DNA of 64,000 nt, from positions 1,426,001 to 1,490,000 of the forward strand of contig NZ_JAXQNP010000002.1 in the NCBI RefSeq assembly GCF_034427435.1, in the 5' to 3' direction. The position numbers were made by a program, and so were the translations under genes. The stretch comes from Nitrospirillum sp034427435. Its GTDB lineage: Bacteria > Pseudomonadota > Alphaproteobacteria > Azospirillales > Azospirillaceae. The notes under the pieces are model-generated. The model was not told the origin of the DNA. It searched no databases and saw only the letters and a program-made list of their open reading frames with translations. This document shows positions 51,286 through 60,385 of this stretch, one piece after another (the stretch's first letter is position 1; every line of letters begins with the position of its first letter).

Positions 51286-51331
51286 AGCGGATCGCGAAAA
51301 AGCGGGATCGCTTTGCAGCGTGAATCCGCTC
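51286..51331 (-). repeat. Dispersed repeat family 2, copy 2
   Basis: The reverse complement of this segment matches 30144-30189 at 42 of 46 positions. It begins at the last base of the rimJ stop region and ends four bases before the DUF2199 stop, so it fills the whole convergent spacer. The complementary ends AGCGGAT / ATCCGCT would let the RNA fold into a stem and act as a terminator for both genes. Confidence 0.75.
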
Positions 51332-51335
51332 GGTT

Positions 51336-51836
51336 CTAGATCACTCCCAGCGCTTGCAAGATTTCATGGTGGCGGTTGGCGCCGATGCCCGCCCGCTGCT
51401 CCCGCGCCAGCAGGGACGTGTCGTCCTTGGGGAGGTGCAGGGTGGGCCGCCTGGTGGCTGTGCCGAACCGCACCAGAACCGGCTGGTCCAGGGGTGCGCC
51501 GTAGCAGGCGATGGCGTTGGCCAGTGTTCCCGGCACCGGCGGTTCGTCGGTGGCGTCCTCGTTGTAAATCTCCAGATAGCGCAGGAACGCCGCACGCCCG
51601 ATCTCAGCCCACACGCCCCAGCCGAAAAACTCCGCCTGGTGGGTGAAGGGGATGGACAGGACGCAACGGATGAAGAAGCGGCCATCATAGGCGCAGACGT
51701 CGTCGGTGAAATCGGCGGCGGTTTCGCGGTTCTCGGCCGGGATTGCCCAAACCACGTCGGGTAGCCTCCACGCCCATTGCGTGGGCAGCCCCTCATGGGC
51801 CTCGCCGCAGACGCTGCAGATATACCCGTCACTCAT
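51336..51836 (-). CDS. DUF2199 domain protein
   Basis: A 166-residue cytoplasmic protein of the DUF2199 family, of unknown function. The ATG at 51836 follows GAGGGAACGGGC at good spacing and gives the family N-terminus MSDGYICSVCGEAHEGLPTQ with a CxxC pair. Conserved segments include CAYDGRFFIRCVLSIPFTHQ and FFGWGVWAEIGRAAFLRYLEIY, with PTLHLPKDDTSLLAREQRAG towards the end. The open frame upstream of 51836 overlaps the autotransporter on the same strand and is not coding. Confidence 0.85.
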   Translation of the reverse strand: MSDGYICSVCGEAHEGLPTQWAWRLPDVVWAIPAENRETAADFTDDVCAYDGRFFIRCVLSIPFTHQAEFFGWGVWAEIGRAAFLRYLEIYNEDATDEPPVPGTLANAIACYGAPLDQPVLVRFGTATRRPTLHLPKDDTSLLAREQRAGIGANRHHEILQALGVI

Positions 51837-51906
51837 GCCCGTTCCCTCGTCCCTCTTCCGCGCCATCGCACCCGGCCAGCATAGGGGAGTGGTCGGAAAA
51901 GACCAA

Positions 51907-51934
51907 CGGCCCGGCAGGTTTCCCCGCCGGGCCG
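51907..51934 (-). terminator. Terminator after the autotransporter gene
   Basis: CGGCCCGGC (51907-51915) pairs perfectly with GCCGGGCCG (51926-51934) around 10 bases; on the minus strand it is followed by TTGGTCTTTT. It lies 24 bases beyond the autotransporter stop. Confidence 0.65.
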
Positions 51935-51958
51935 CCGTCGTTTGGAGATTACCCCGTC

Positions 51959-54900
51959 TTACCAGCTGAGGCGGAAGCCGGCGGTGAAGACGTGGTCGGT
52001 CTCGTGCCGGCGGAGCGTGCCGTCGTAGTTGGCGTAGAGGTTCAGGTTGTCGCCTTCCTGCAGGGTCAGCCCGCCGCCGATGCCCAGCGCGTTGGCGCCG
52101 GTGTCGGGGCCGGTCACGGCGAAGGTGGTGCCGGCAAGCGCGGCCTGGCTGGTCAGGGCACGGTCGCGGAAGTCGTGCAGCCAGGCCGCCCGTAGGACCG
52201 GGGTGATGACCGTGCCGCCGTCCGTCTTCCAGCTGGCCGAGGCCCGGCCGCCCACGTTGCTCTGCAGCGCCGTGGCGTCCAGGTCCTGCAGCACCAGGTT
52301 CAGGGCGCCGGCGCCCGTCTCGGTGAAGCCGTCGCGGCCGACCTTCAGCCACTGGATGCCGGCCTGCGGCTCCAGCGTCAGGTTGGACACACGCACGCGG
52401 TAGCCGGCCGTGACACCGGCGCTCAGCTCGTCCCCGGTGGTGTGGCCGAAGGCCGTGCGGCTGAGGCCGCCGAAGCCCATGGTCCGCGCCGTGTCGTACT
52501 GGTCGTAGGTGTAGCCGGCGTTGCCGGTGACGAACAGGCCATCCCCGAGATCCACGTTGCCGTAGGCTGACAGGCCATAGCTGCTGGTCTCGTTGGACCC
52601 GCCGGAGGTGCTTTGCAGCAGCACGCCGGCCAGGCCCACGGTCACGCCCGGTGCCACCGCCCGGTCGCCGCCGAACAGGCCGCCGCCGGTGTTGCTGTGG
52701 CCGCCGGCGGCGTTGCCGTCGCTGTCCACCCGGGTGAACGCCCCCAGGCCCTGGGCCCAGAAGTGCCAGCCCTCCTGCGGTGCCGAGCCGGCGGCCGCCC
52801 CCCGCTCATCCCCCACCGGGGCGCCATCGCCGCCGCTGGCGACGCTGGTGTAGAGGGTGCGGCCCACCAACTGGGCCTGCATCGTGCCTTGCATGCCGCC
52901 GGCCACGCCGTCGCGCACCGCCGCCAGGCGCTGGCCCAGCACCTGCGTCACCGCCAGGCCCCGGTTCAGGCTGTAGGCCACGATGTTGGCCTGGCTGCTG
53001 CCACCGATCTGGGCCAGGGCGTCCAGGGAAGCGCCCACCGTGGGCAGGCTGTAGAGGGCCTTCAGCACGGTGCCGAGGTCGGCATTGCCGGCCCCGGTCA
53101 GGCCCGCCACCACCCGGCCCATGGTCTGCTGGTTGGGGCTGGCGCCCAGGCTGGCCAAGTTGCCATAGGTGGGGGTGACGAACAGGTCGATGGCGTTGCT
53201 GCCGTACAGCGCCGTGAACTGCGTGCCGGCCAGCAGCCCGCTGCCAGGCTGGGTGATGCCGGCGAAGGTGCCGGACACGCCGCCGGCGGCCTGGACGATG
53301 GCGAAGTCCGTGCCCAGGCTGGGGGTGTAGGTGTTGGTGGCCTTGCCCGTCATGCCGCGCAGGTTGGGCTGCAGCACCGCACCGGAGCCGATGACGTAGC
53401 TGCCGCCCGTGACCAGGACGCGGGAGTAGTTGCCGTAGCCGGCACCGGTGCCCGTACCATCGATGTCGATGGACAGCACCGACTTCGCACTTTGTGTCAG
53501 GCCGTTGGTGAAGGTCAGGGTGCCGGGGGAGTTGCCGGGGCGCAGCACACCCGCGACGGTGGCCGCCCCGGTGATGACGCCGGACCCGCGCAGGGTGCCG
53601 CCGCTGCCCACGGTGACGGGGCCGCTGGCGGTGCCGTTCAAGGCCACCAGGCCGCCGGTGATGGCCAGCGGCGCCTGCACGGTGCCGCCCAGGTTCAGGC
53701 TGCCGCCCGTCACCTGCACCGCCGTGGTGCCGGCGATGGTGGACCCGGCGCTTTGCGTCAGGGTGCCGCCGCTGATGGTGCCCAGGGTGGCGCTGCCGCC
53801 GGTCAGGGCGATGGTGCCGCCACTGATACTGCTTACGGTGGGCGTGCCGCCGGTGATGGCCAGGGTGCCGCCCGTCATCTGGTCCAGCACGCCGGCGCCA
53901 CCGGCGATGGTGGCCGTGCCGCCGGCGGCCAGGCTGCTGTTGCCCACGCTGACGACCAGGTCGGTCTGGCCGCCCACCACCGTGCTGGTGACGGTGGTGG
54001 AACTGTAGCCCGGCGCCAGGGCTGTCAGTCCGGCATAGCTGGAGGCGGCGTCGCCGGCCGCCACGATGGTGTAGCTGGCGCCGCTGGTCAGGCCGAAGGC
54101 GTATTGCGAGGTCAGCACCACGGTGGCGCCGCTGATGCTGGCGGTGCCGCTGACCTGCAGGCCGCCCACCGTGCCGCCGGCCGCCAGGGCCGTCAGCGTG
54201 CCGCCCGCCTGGGCATAGCTGCCGGTGAGGGTGGTGGGGGCTGTCAGCACCAGGCTGCCGCCGCTTTCCACCAGGGTGTGGCCGGCGATGCTGACACTGT
54301 CGTTGAGCACCAGGTTGCCGGCCAGGGTCACGTTGCTGGCCGTGCTGGCCAGGGTGCCGCGGGCGCCGCCGGCGCCCGTCAGGGTGCCGAACACCGTGCC
54401 GCTGCCGCCGGTGACGGATAGGTCCGTGGCGGCGGTGTGGATGATGTTGCCGGCGATGACGCCGGTGTTCGTGACCGGGCCCAGCGTGCCGCTGTCCCGG
54501 ATGGCCGCCACGGCGCCGGTGATGGTGCCGCTGTTGGTCAGGGTGCCGACGGTGCCGGCATTGATGAGGCCCGTCTGGCCGCCTTGGATCAGGCCGCTGT
54601 TGACCAGGGTGTCGATGACGGCGGAGGCGGCGCCGTTGTCGATGCCGGCGCCGGCCGTGCCCCGGATGGTGCCGCTGTTCATCAGCGTGCCGATGGTGCC
54701 GCCGATGGGGCCGGTGGTGCTGACGACCGTCGTGAGGGTTTCGCCGTAGTTCCAGGAGGTGGTCACCGTCGACGGGCTGGAGGACAAGCCGTTAACAATA
54801 CCGCTCTGCCCGCCGGTGATGAGGCCGCTGTTATTCAGGGTCGACAGGCTGCCACCCCCGTTGCTCAGCGTGGTGGATGTATCGCTGGTCCAGAAATGGA

Positions 54901-57900
54901 TGGAACCAATTGGAACATAGCCAGTCATCACCGTGTGCGACGTAAATGCGCCGACGTTCACGAGGCCAGCACCGGTTTCCCCCGCCAGGGTACCCTGGTT
55001 GATAACCGTTCCGATCAGGCCGGCGGATTCCACGCCGTTCGTTCCACCGGTCAAGGTGCCTGAGTTGCTGAGCGCGCCTATGCTGCCAGACTGGGAATAG
55101 GTGCTGGCGCTATATGGTGTTTCGCTGAAGTAATAGGTGAGGAAGCTGGAGCTGCTGCCGGCCACCCGCAGGCCGGCGCCCGGTGCGGTGATGGTGCCAG
55201 TCGGCAGATTGAGCAGGGTGCCCAGCGTCCCGCTGAGCACGGCGACAGCAGAGGCGAGGGTGGAGGTGCCCTGATCGGCGATCAGTCCAGCGTTCCGCAA
55301 GGTCCCGACCGGCGCGTTAAGCATAACGGACGCTTGGGAGCCCGTGCCGATAAGCGAGCCGCCCGCCAGATTGTCGACCAGGCCGACGCTGCCCGCCGCC
55401 ACGCTGTTGTTCAGCATCGTACCGGACGCGTAAAGGGCCATCGCCCCGGAAATCAGGCCGCTGTTGGAAAGGGTGCCGACGTTGACACCGCTTAAGCTGA
55501 CAGCCGTGCCGGAAATCGAGGAAACTTGCGCACCACCGGTGGTGGTCAGGGTTCCGAGGTTGGTGATTTGACCAATGGTGGGTGCGATGGTGGGGTAGGC
55601 GCTGAAGTTGCTGGCTACGATCGCCCCTTGCGTGCCCGTGACCAAGCCGCGGTTCACCAAGGTGGACAGCGTACCCGACGTGACAAAGACGCCCGCGTAG
55701 CCTCCGGCAATGGTGCCCGTGGCCCCGTTGACCAGGGTATCAAGGGTCGGCGTGATGGTGCCGCCACCATAATAGGAATACCCAATCTCGACGCCGCCGT
55801 GGGTCGAGCCTTGGATTAGACCGTCGTTGCTGAGCGTGCCGATATGGCTGCCGCCTGTCAGCTGGACCCCCGTAGCGCCTGTGATCGTTCCGGAAGCGCT
55901 GTTGGTCAGGGAGTTGATCTGTCCGGTGACATAGGTAACGCCGTAGACGTTCTGCACCGTGTCATAAGCATAATATGAGTTGCCGGAGACCAAGATGGCG
56001 CTGCCGTAGGTGCCGCCGTTCACCAAGCCATCATTCTGCAGACCCGCAATGGTGGCCCCGACCACGGCAAGCGCGCCCGAGGAATAAAGGCCGCTGATGG
56101 TGCCGTGTACACCGTTGATCAGCGTGCCGATGCCCGCACTCGTGCCGTTGCTGCTGATCGAGATGCCGCTGCCGCTTTGCGTGGCGGCGATCAGGCCATC
56201 ATTGAACAGCGTTCCGATGGTGCCTTGATACTGGATGCCACCGTAGTAACCCTGGATGGTGCCGCTGGCCGCATTGGACAGGGTGCCGATGCTGGCGGCC
56301 GAATACTCATAGCGTGAAGTCACGGAGTTGTAAGAGGACTTGAGGCCGCCGGTGATGGCGGTGTTGTTCAGGCTCGTAATGAGGCCGCTGTTGCTCAGCG
56401 TTCCGACATCCGTACCACTGAGGCCCAACCCGACAAAACCGGCGAGGGTGGCACCCGCCTCGTTCGTGATGACGCCGGCCTTGGAGTTGCCGCTAAAGAT
56501 CAGGCCATAGGAGTTGTAGGTGTAGGTGCCGATGGAGCCGATCATGCCCGCATTGTCGAACGTTCCCACCGTACCGCCGATCTGGACGCCACCGGTGATG
56601 CTGGCGTTGGCCTTGTTGATCAGCGTGCCGATGGTGGAGTCCACGCTGGAATATGTGTTGCTGTACGTCGTCCCGTTGGAGCTAAAGGTGGAAGTGCTGG
56701 CTCCGCCAAGATTCACGCTGCCCTGGATCAGGCCGGCGTTGGTGAGCGTACCGATGGAGGCGCCGGTCGCCGTCAGACCGGCACCGCTACCGCCAGTGAT
56801 CGTGGCGCCGGCCGCGTTGGTCAACTGGCCGATGGTGGAGGTTACCGCGCCGTAGATATAGCTGTAGCCCGTCCCGTTGCTGGAATAGGTGTAGGGGCTC
56901 GCGGCACCCAGGTTCACGCCCCCACTGATCAGGCCGGCGTTGTTGAACGAGCCGATGGAGGACGCGGCGGCGGCCAAGCCCCCCGAGATGGTGCCGCCGG
57001 CCTGGTTGTTGATGGTGCCGATACTGCTGGGCAACACGGTCGTGTTGGACCCGTAGTTGATGTAGGCGCCGAGATTGACGCCCCCGCCAATGCCGCCGGC
57101 GTTGGTGAACGTTCCGATAGCCGCGCCTAGCGCATACAGGCCGCCGGTGATGGTGGCGCCGGTTTGGTTGTCGATCGTACCGATAGTGCTGGGCGTCAGG
57201 GCCGTGGTGGATCCGGTGTAAAAACTGCTCGCCCCCAGATTGACGACACCGTTGTAAGCATAGCTGTTAGGGGCGGGGGCGATCGTGCCGCTGTTAACGA
57301 AGCTGCCGATGCTGCCGCCTACGAGGGTAACCCCCGCCAAGCGCCCACTGACCTCATTATTAAAGCTGCCGATGGAAGTCTGCGACCCGGCGATGGAACC
57401 GCTGATCAGGCCCGCATTGTCGATCACGCCGATGGTGCTACCACCGCCAGCGATGGTCACATTACCGAGAATGCTGCCGCCTGCATTGTTGACGATAGCG
57501 CTGACCTGGCCGACGACCGTTACGATCGACATTAAATTGGAATACAGAGTTGTGTTGCCGAGACTGATCGCGTCGCCGTAAATACCTCCGGCGGTTCCTG
57601 CACTAATGACGCCCGAATTGACCAGGGTGCCAATTGTGCTGCCGGTGAAGTCGACCCCGCCCGCTATGACTCCGCCAACATTATTTGTCAGGGTATTGAC
57701 CGTCACGGTCTGCGGTACACTGCCCGTCAAAAAACGGGTGCTTCCGCCGATGGCGGCGCCTTGAGGGAGTGAGTACGCCGTCTTGATGGTACCGGAATTT
57801 GAAATGGTGCCAACAGAAACCCCCTCCAATCTTAGACCCGAATAGCCGCCCTGGAGCGTGGCACCCGCATTGTTGTTAAATTGGTCAAGCTGAGCGGTTT

Positions 57901-58213
57901 GGAGCGTTCCGCCGATGGTTGCGCCATGGACCCGAACACCGAGGCCGACAAAGCCGATCAGCGTGCCGGTCAAATTGATTGTGCCGCTGTTGGTGATGGT
58001 TCCCACGGAACCAGAAGCGTCGATCGCGGCATTGAAACTGCTGCCGCTAATATGGCCGGCATTCAGCAGATTGCCCGAAGTGATGGTCACGGCCGCGGAC
58101 GTGCCCGTGACGTTGATGTCCGCCCGTGCCGGGTATTGCCACGAGGTGGCAAGCGCCAGGACGGAAGCGCCCAGCAACAGGGCTTTGGTGCGGTTGGGGG
58201 CAGAGGCACGCAT
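51959..58213 (-). CDS. Giant autotransporter with beta-barrel domain
   Basis: A type Va-like autotransporter of 2,084 residues. The ATG at 58213, preceded by AGGAGT, opens a signal peptide (MRASAPNRTKALLLGASVLA, cleavage after ARAD). Residues from about 35 to 1500 are a long repetitive passenger built on units such as IGTLTNAGLIQGSVNLG and ATITGG, rich in Gly, Ser, Thr and Asn, as expected of a beta-helix. From about 1500 to 1780 the repeats change to GSATLGTISGGTLTQSAGS-like strands. The last about 280 residues (from HFWAQGLGAFTRVDSDGN) are the outer-membrane barrel, ending in FTAGFRLSW with a terminal aromatic. No protease, lipase or known adhesin motif is visible. The passenger DNA is visibly less GC-rich than its neighbours. 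Confidence 0.9.
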   Translation of the reverse strand: MRASAPNRTKALLLGASVLALATSWQYPARADINVTGTSAAVTITSGNLLNAGHISGSSFNAAIDASGSVGTITNSGTINLTGTLIGFVGLGVRVHGATIGGTLQTAQLDQFNNNAGATLQGGYSGLRLEGVSVGTISNSGTIKTAYSLPQGAAIGGSTRFLTGSVPQTVTVNTLTNNVGGVIAGGVDFTGSTIGTLVNSGVISAGTAGGIYGDAISLGNTTLYSNLMSIVTVVGQVSAIVNNAGGSILGNVTIAGGGSTIGVIDNAGLISGSIAGSQTSIGSFNNEVSGRLAGVTLVGGSIGSFVNSGTIAPAPNSYAYNGVVNLGASSFYTGSTTALTPSTIGTIDNQTGATITGGLYALGAAIGTFTNAGGIGGGVNLGAYINYGSNTTVLPSSIGTINNQAGGTISGGLAAAASSIGSFNNAGLISGGVNLGAASPYTYSSNGTGYSYIYGAVTSTIGQLTNAAGATITGGSGAGLTATGASIGTLTNAGLIQGSVNLGGASTSTFSSNGTTYSNTYSSVDSTIGTLINKANASITGGVQIGGTVGTFDNAGMIGSIGTYTYNSYGLIFSGNSKAGVITNEAGATLAGFVGLGLSGTDVGTLSNSGLITSLNNTAITGGLKSSYNSVTSRYEYSAASIGTLSNAASGTIQGYYGGIQYQGTIGTLFNDGLIAATQSGSGISISSNGTSAGIGTLINGVHGTISGLYSSGALAVVGATIAGLQNDGLVNGGTYGSAILVSGNSYYAYDTVQNVYGVTYVTGQINSLTNSASGTITGATGVQLTGGSHIGTLSNDGLIQGSTHGGVEIGYSYYGGGTITPTLDTLVNGATGTIAGGYAGVFVTSGTLSTLVNRGLVTGTQGAIVASNFSAYPTIAPTIGQITNLGTLTTTGGAQVSSISGTAVSLSGVNVGTLSNSGLISGAMALYASGTMLNNSVAAGSVGLVDNLAGGSLIGTGSQASVMLNAPVGTLRNAGLIADQGTSTLASAVAVLSGTLGTLLNLPTGTITAPGAGLRVAGSSSSFLTYYFSETPYSASTYSQSGSIGALSNSGTLTGGTNGVESAGLIGTVINQGTLAGETGAGLVNVGAFTSHTVMTGYVPIGSIHFWTSDTSTTLSNGGGSLSTLNNSGLITGGQSGIVNGLSSSPSTVTTSWNYGETLTTVVSTTGPIGGTIGTLMNSGTIRGTAGAGIDNGAASAVIDTLVNSGLIQGGQTGLINAGTVGTLTNSGTITGAVAAIRDSGTLGPVTNTGVIAGNIIHTAATDLSVTGGSGTVFGTLTGAGGARGTLASTASNVTLAGNLVLNDSVSIAGHTLVESGGSLVLTAPTTLTGSYAQAGGTLTALAAGGTVGGLQVSGTASISGATVVLTSQYAFGLTSGASYTIVAAGDAASSYAGLTALAPGYSSTTVTSTVVGGQTDLVVSVGNSSLAAGGTATIAGGAGVLDQMTGGTLAITGGTPTVSSISGGTIALTGGSATLGTISGGTLTQSAGSTIAGTTAVQVTGGSLNLGGTVQAPLAITGGLVALNGTASGPVTVGSGGTLRGSGVITGAATVAGVLRPGNSPGTLTFTNGLTQSAKSVLSIDIDGTGTGAGYGNYSRVLVTGGSYVIGSGAVLQPNLRGMTGKATNTYTPSLGTDFAIVQAAGGVSGTFAGITQPGSGLLAGTQFTALYGSNAIDLFVTPTYGNLASLGASPNQQTMGRVVAGLTGAGNADLGTVLKALYSLPTVGASLDALAQIGGSSQANIVAYSLNRGLAVTQVLGQRLAAVRDGVAGGMQGTMQAQLVGRTLYTSVASGGDGAPVGDERGAAAGSAPQEGWHFWAQGLGAFTRVDSDGNAAGGHSNTGGGLFGGDRAVAPGVTVGLAGVLLQSTSGGSNETSSYGLSAYGNVDLGDGLFVTGNAGYTYDQYDTARTMGFGGLSRTAFGHTTGDELSAGVTAGYRVRVSNLTLEPQAGIQWLKVGRDGFTETGAGALNLVLQDLDATALQSNVGGRASASWKTDGGTVITPVLRAAWLHDFRDRALTSQAALAGTTFAVTGPDTGANALGIGGGLTLQEGDNLNLYANYDGTLRRHETDHVFTAGFRLSW

Positions 58214-58634
58214 GCTGGGAAAACTCCTGACAATATGGATTGGGTGTAAAGAGAGAGCCCGGCGCCGATGGCGCGCCCGGGGCTGTATTTTAGAAGCTGA
58301 AAAATGACGTGAGCCCGATACGGGATTCACCTGGGCGGTGGTGTAACAGGACGCATACACCAAGCCTTGCGGAGCCGGGGCCCCGCCGGCGGCAGTCGAC
58401 ATCAACCATGGACTGTCACACCCATCCCTTACGCATTTTGGGCTAGTCTATGCGACGGATGGGTAATTTGTTAATTCATTTTTGTAAATTTCTAACAGCA
58501 TCGGTTGCCGAGCTGTGGCCACGCTTAGCATGTGACGGGGGCGGTACTACAGCGGTAGCGGGCGGGGGGCTGATAAACCGCCGCGCCGTCGCGTCCGGCT
58601 GAAAAAACGGCGCCCGATCGCCGGAGACTCGGCC
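58214..58634 (-). promoter_or_regulatory. Autotransporter upstream region
   Basis: A 421-base gap between the autotransporter start and the Nudix gene stop, both on the minus strand. It contains the most AT-rich stretch of the area (58455-58500). On the minus strand TTAACA (58469-58474) and TAGACT (58445-58450) are spaced 18 bases apart, a plausible sigma-70-type promoter. The Nudix terminator is near 58602-58623. No coding sequence is seen. Confidence 0.4.
58602..58623 (-). terminator. Terminator after the Nudix gene
   Basis: On the minus strand CGGCG-ATCGGG-CGCCG forms a 5-bp stem followed by six T residues, 11 bases past the Nudix stop. The stem is short but the T-run is good. Confidence 0.5.
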
Positions 58635-59225
58635 TCAGCCTTCCTCGTCAACCGCCATGCTGGCCAGCGACAGCAGGATGCTGACCAGGCCGCCTTCGGC
58701 GACCATCAGGGCGGCCTGGGACGGGCTGACCCAGCGGCGTTCGCGCTGGTGCTTTTCCGGCCAGTCCTCCAATTCCCGCTCCACCTCGAAGAGGTAGGCG
58801 TCCACGGCGCAGGGCAGGCGCTTGCCGGAGGGCATGACCTTGAAATAGTGGAAGGTGCCCAGCGGCTTCTTGTGGATGGTGCCGATCAGGCCCGCCTCTT
58901 CGAACGCCTCGTTCGCCGCGACGCCGCGCGCGTTCATCTTCTTTTCCGGCCAGCCCTTGGGCACCACCCAGCGCCGCGTCTCCCGCGAGGTGATCAGCAT
59001 CACCTGCAGGTGCCCGTCGCGAATGCGGACGGGAATGGCGGCGTATTGGCGTTCGGTGGCCTCACAGGGCGTGCTCGGCGGTTCCGAAACGAGGATGGGG
59101 GCGGTGTGGGGCAGGGGGTGACACCTTATCGAACGGGGAGGATCCAAAGAGGTAAGGGGCGGTGTTGCCAAGGCATCGCCGGATATAAGATGGCTCCCCA
59201 TCGTACACCAGCGGCCTTGTTTCAT
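58635..59225 (-). CDS. Nudix hydrolase (diphosphoinositol-polyphosphate-phosphohydrolase-like)
   Basis: A Nudix-fold pyrophosphohydrolase of 196 residues if started at ATG 59225 (ATG 59201 is also possible; the conserved domain begins near residue 55). The domain starts QYAAIPVRIRDGHLQVMLIT with RRWVVPKGWPEKKMN. The Nudix helix is ARGVAANEAFEEAGLIG, keeping the EE-x-AG core but with Asn in place of the usual Arg of REUXEE; related bacterial DIPP-like proteins show similar relaxed boxes. KVMPSGKRLPCAVDAYLFEV and WPEKHQRERRWVSPSQAALMV follow. Substrate unknown. Confidence 0.85.
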   Translation of the reverse strand: MKQGRWCTMGSHLISGDALATPPLTSLDPPRSIRCHPLPHTAPILVSEPPSTPCEATERQYAAIPVRIRDGHLQVMLITSRETRRWVVPKGWPEKKMNARGVAANEAFEEAGLIGTIHKKPLGTFHYFKVMPSGKRLPCAVDAYLFEVERELEDWPEKHQRERRWVSPSQAALMVAEGGLVSILLSLASMAVDEEG

Positions 59226-59442
59226 ATAATCCCCGAACGGTTGCCAACCCGTAAACGTTTTCAGTCCCCTACACCGAATAACCTGATGTGCCGACCCCCT
59301 ATGGCCGACGCCGCGTCATTCGACCTATCCTGACCAGATGGTCAATCAAAACCGCGGGAATCCAGGCGGGTCGCGGCATGGTCGCCGGGACCGCCGTCGC
59401 TCGGTCCTGGGGAAAGGCCTGCGACTCGGGGGGCACGGTGGC

Positions 59443-60303
59443 TTAAGGGCGTGGTGGCACCACCTCGACCTGGGCCAGGTGGCCGATGACATGGGTGAAG
59501 AACAGTTCCCCCGCCTCCAGCCGCACCGGCACCACCGGCCCGCCGGGCACCGGCCGGCCGATCCACAGGTCGAAGCCGCGCGGTTTGCCGTCCGGCGCCG
59601 CCGTCCAGAAGTTCTGGCTGCCGCGGCCGGCGGGCTTGAACCCCGCCACCGGCACGATGGCGACATGACAGCCGATGGCGTCACCCTCGAACACCGTGTA
59701 GTCCGACTTTTCGATATGCCGGCCGGGCCGGCTTTCCATCACCACGTCATAGCGGCGGCGTCCGTCATAAACGGGCAGGCGGCTGGCGCAATCGCCCCCT
59801 TCCGCATGGCGGCTGATGGCGGCGGCGGCGCTCAGCAGGTCGACGGTGCCGGGGCGTTGGTCCATGGGCACGGCGTTCGCGTCCTCCGGCGACGGGGCCG
59901 GCGTCTGGGTGAAGCTGACCGCGGTGTCGCGGGCACCGTAGGGGGCGGTGTAGCTCAGCGTGGCGTCCCAGCTTTTATCGCGCAGGGTGCGCAGGCTGTG
60001 GAAGTGGCGCGGCGCCACGCCGTGGACGCCGCCGAACGTGCCCTCCGCCTCGGCGGTGTAGGACCATTTGATCAGCCGGGCCAGCATGTCGCCGGCCTCC
60101 GCCGCCACGCTGACACGGTAGTCGTCGCCCTTGATGTCCGTCTCCAGGGTCATACGGCCCATCTTCAGGCCACCGACATAGACGTCGTAGCCCAGCCGTA
60201 GATGCTGGGGCGTTTCCGCCGCTTGGGCACCGGCGGGCAAGGCCAGCAGCAGCGACAGGACGGAAGCATGCAAGGGCGGGATGCGGCGGGACGTGTTCAT
60301 CAT
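59443..60303 (-). CDS. DUF3108 domain periplasmic protein
   Basis: A 286-residue exported protein with signal peptide SVLSLLLALPAGAQAAET. The mature part begins LRLGYDVYVGGLKMGRMTLE, the DUF3108 hallmark, and continues with ARLIKWSYTAEAEGTF, VDLLSAAAAISRHAEGGDC, YDGRRRYDVVMES and RPVPGGPVVPVRLEAGELF. DUF3108 proteins have a lipocalin-like beta-barrel shape and unknown function in the envelope. It lies 82 bases after the yqgE stop, same strand. Confidence 0.82.
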   Translation of the reverse strand: MMNTSRRIPPLHASVLSLLLALPAGAQAAETPQHLRLGYDVYVGGLKMGRMTLETDIKGDDYRVSVAAEAGDMLARLIKWSYTAEAEGTFGGVHGVAPRHFHSLRTLRDKSWDATLSYTAPYGARDTAVSFTQTPAPSPEDANAVPMDQRPGTVDLLSAAAAISRHAEGGDCASRLPVYDGRRRYDVVMESRPGRHIEKSDYTVFEGDAIGCHVAIVPVAGFKPAGRGSQNFWTAAPDGKPRGFDLWIGRPVPGGPVVPVRLEAGELFFTHVIGHLAQVEVVPPRP

Positions 60304-60385
60304 TCCATCCTCCCGGTGGAAGATGGCGGCGGCAAGGCGGCCTGCCGGGTAGCATCAGACGGGGGCAATCACACGGGGGGCGTGA

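Noticed and set aside
52613..54421. Open frame of about 600 codons on the plus strand inside the autotransporter gene
   Set aside because: Antisense shadow of repetitive Gly/Thr codons; product is Ala/Gly/Arg-rich without domain structure, whereas the minus strand has a signal peptide and a full barrel.
54500..58000. Regularly spaced similar sequences resembling a repeat array
   Set aside because: The repeats are of variable length, imperfect and in one protein frame with beta-helix-like units; there are no constant spacers as in CRISPR.
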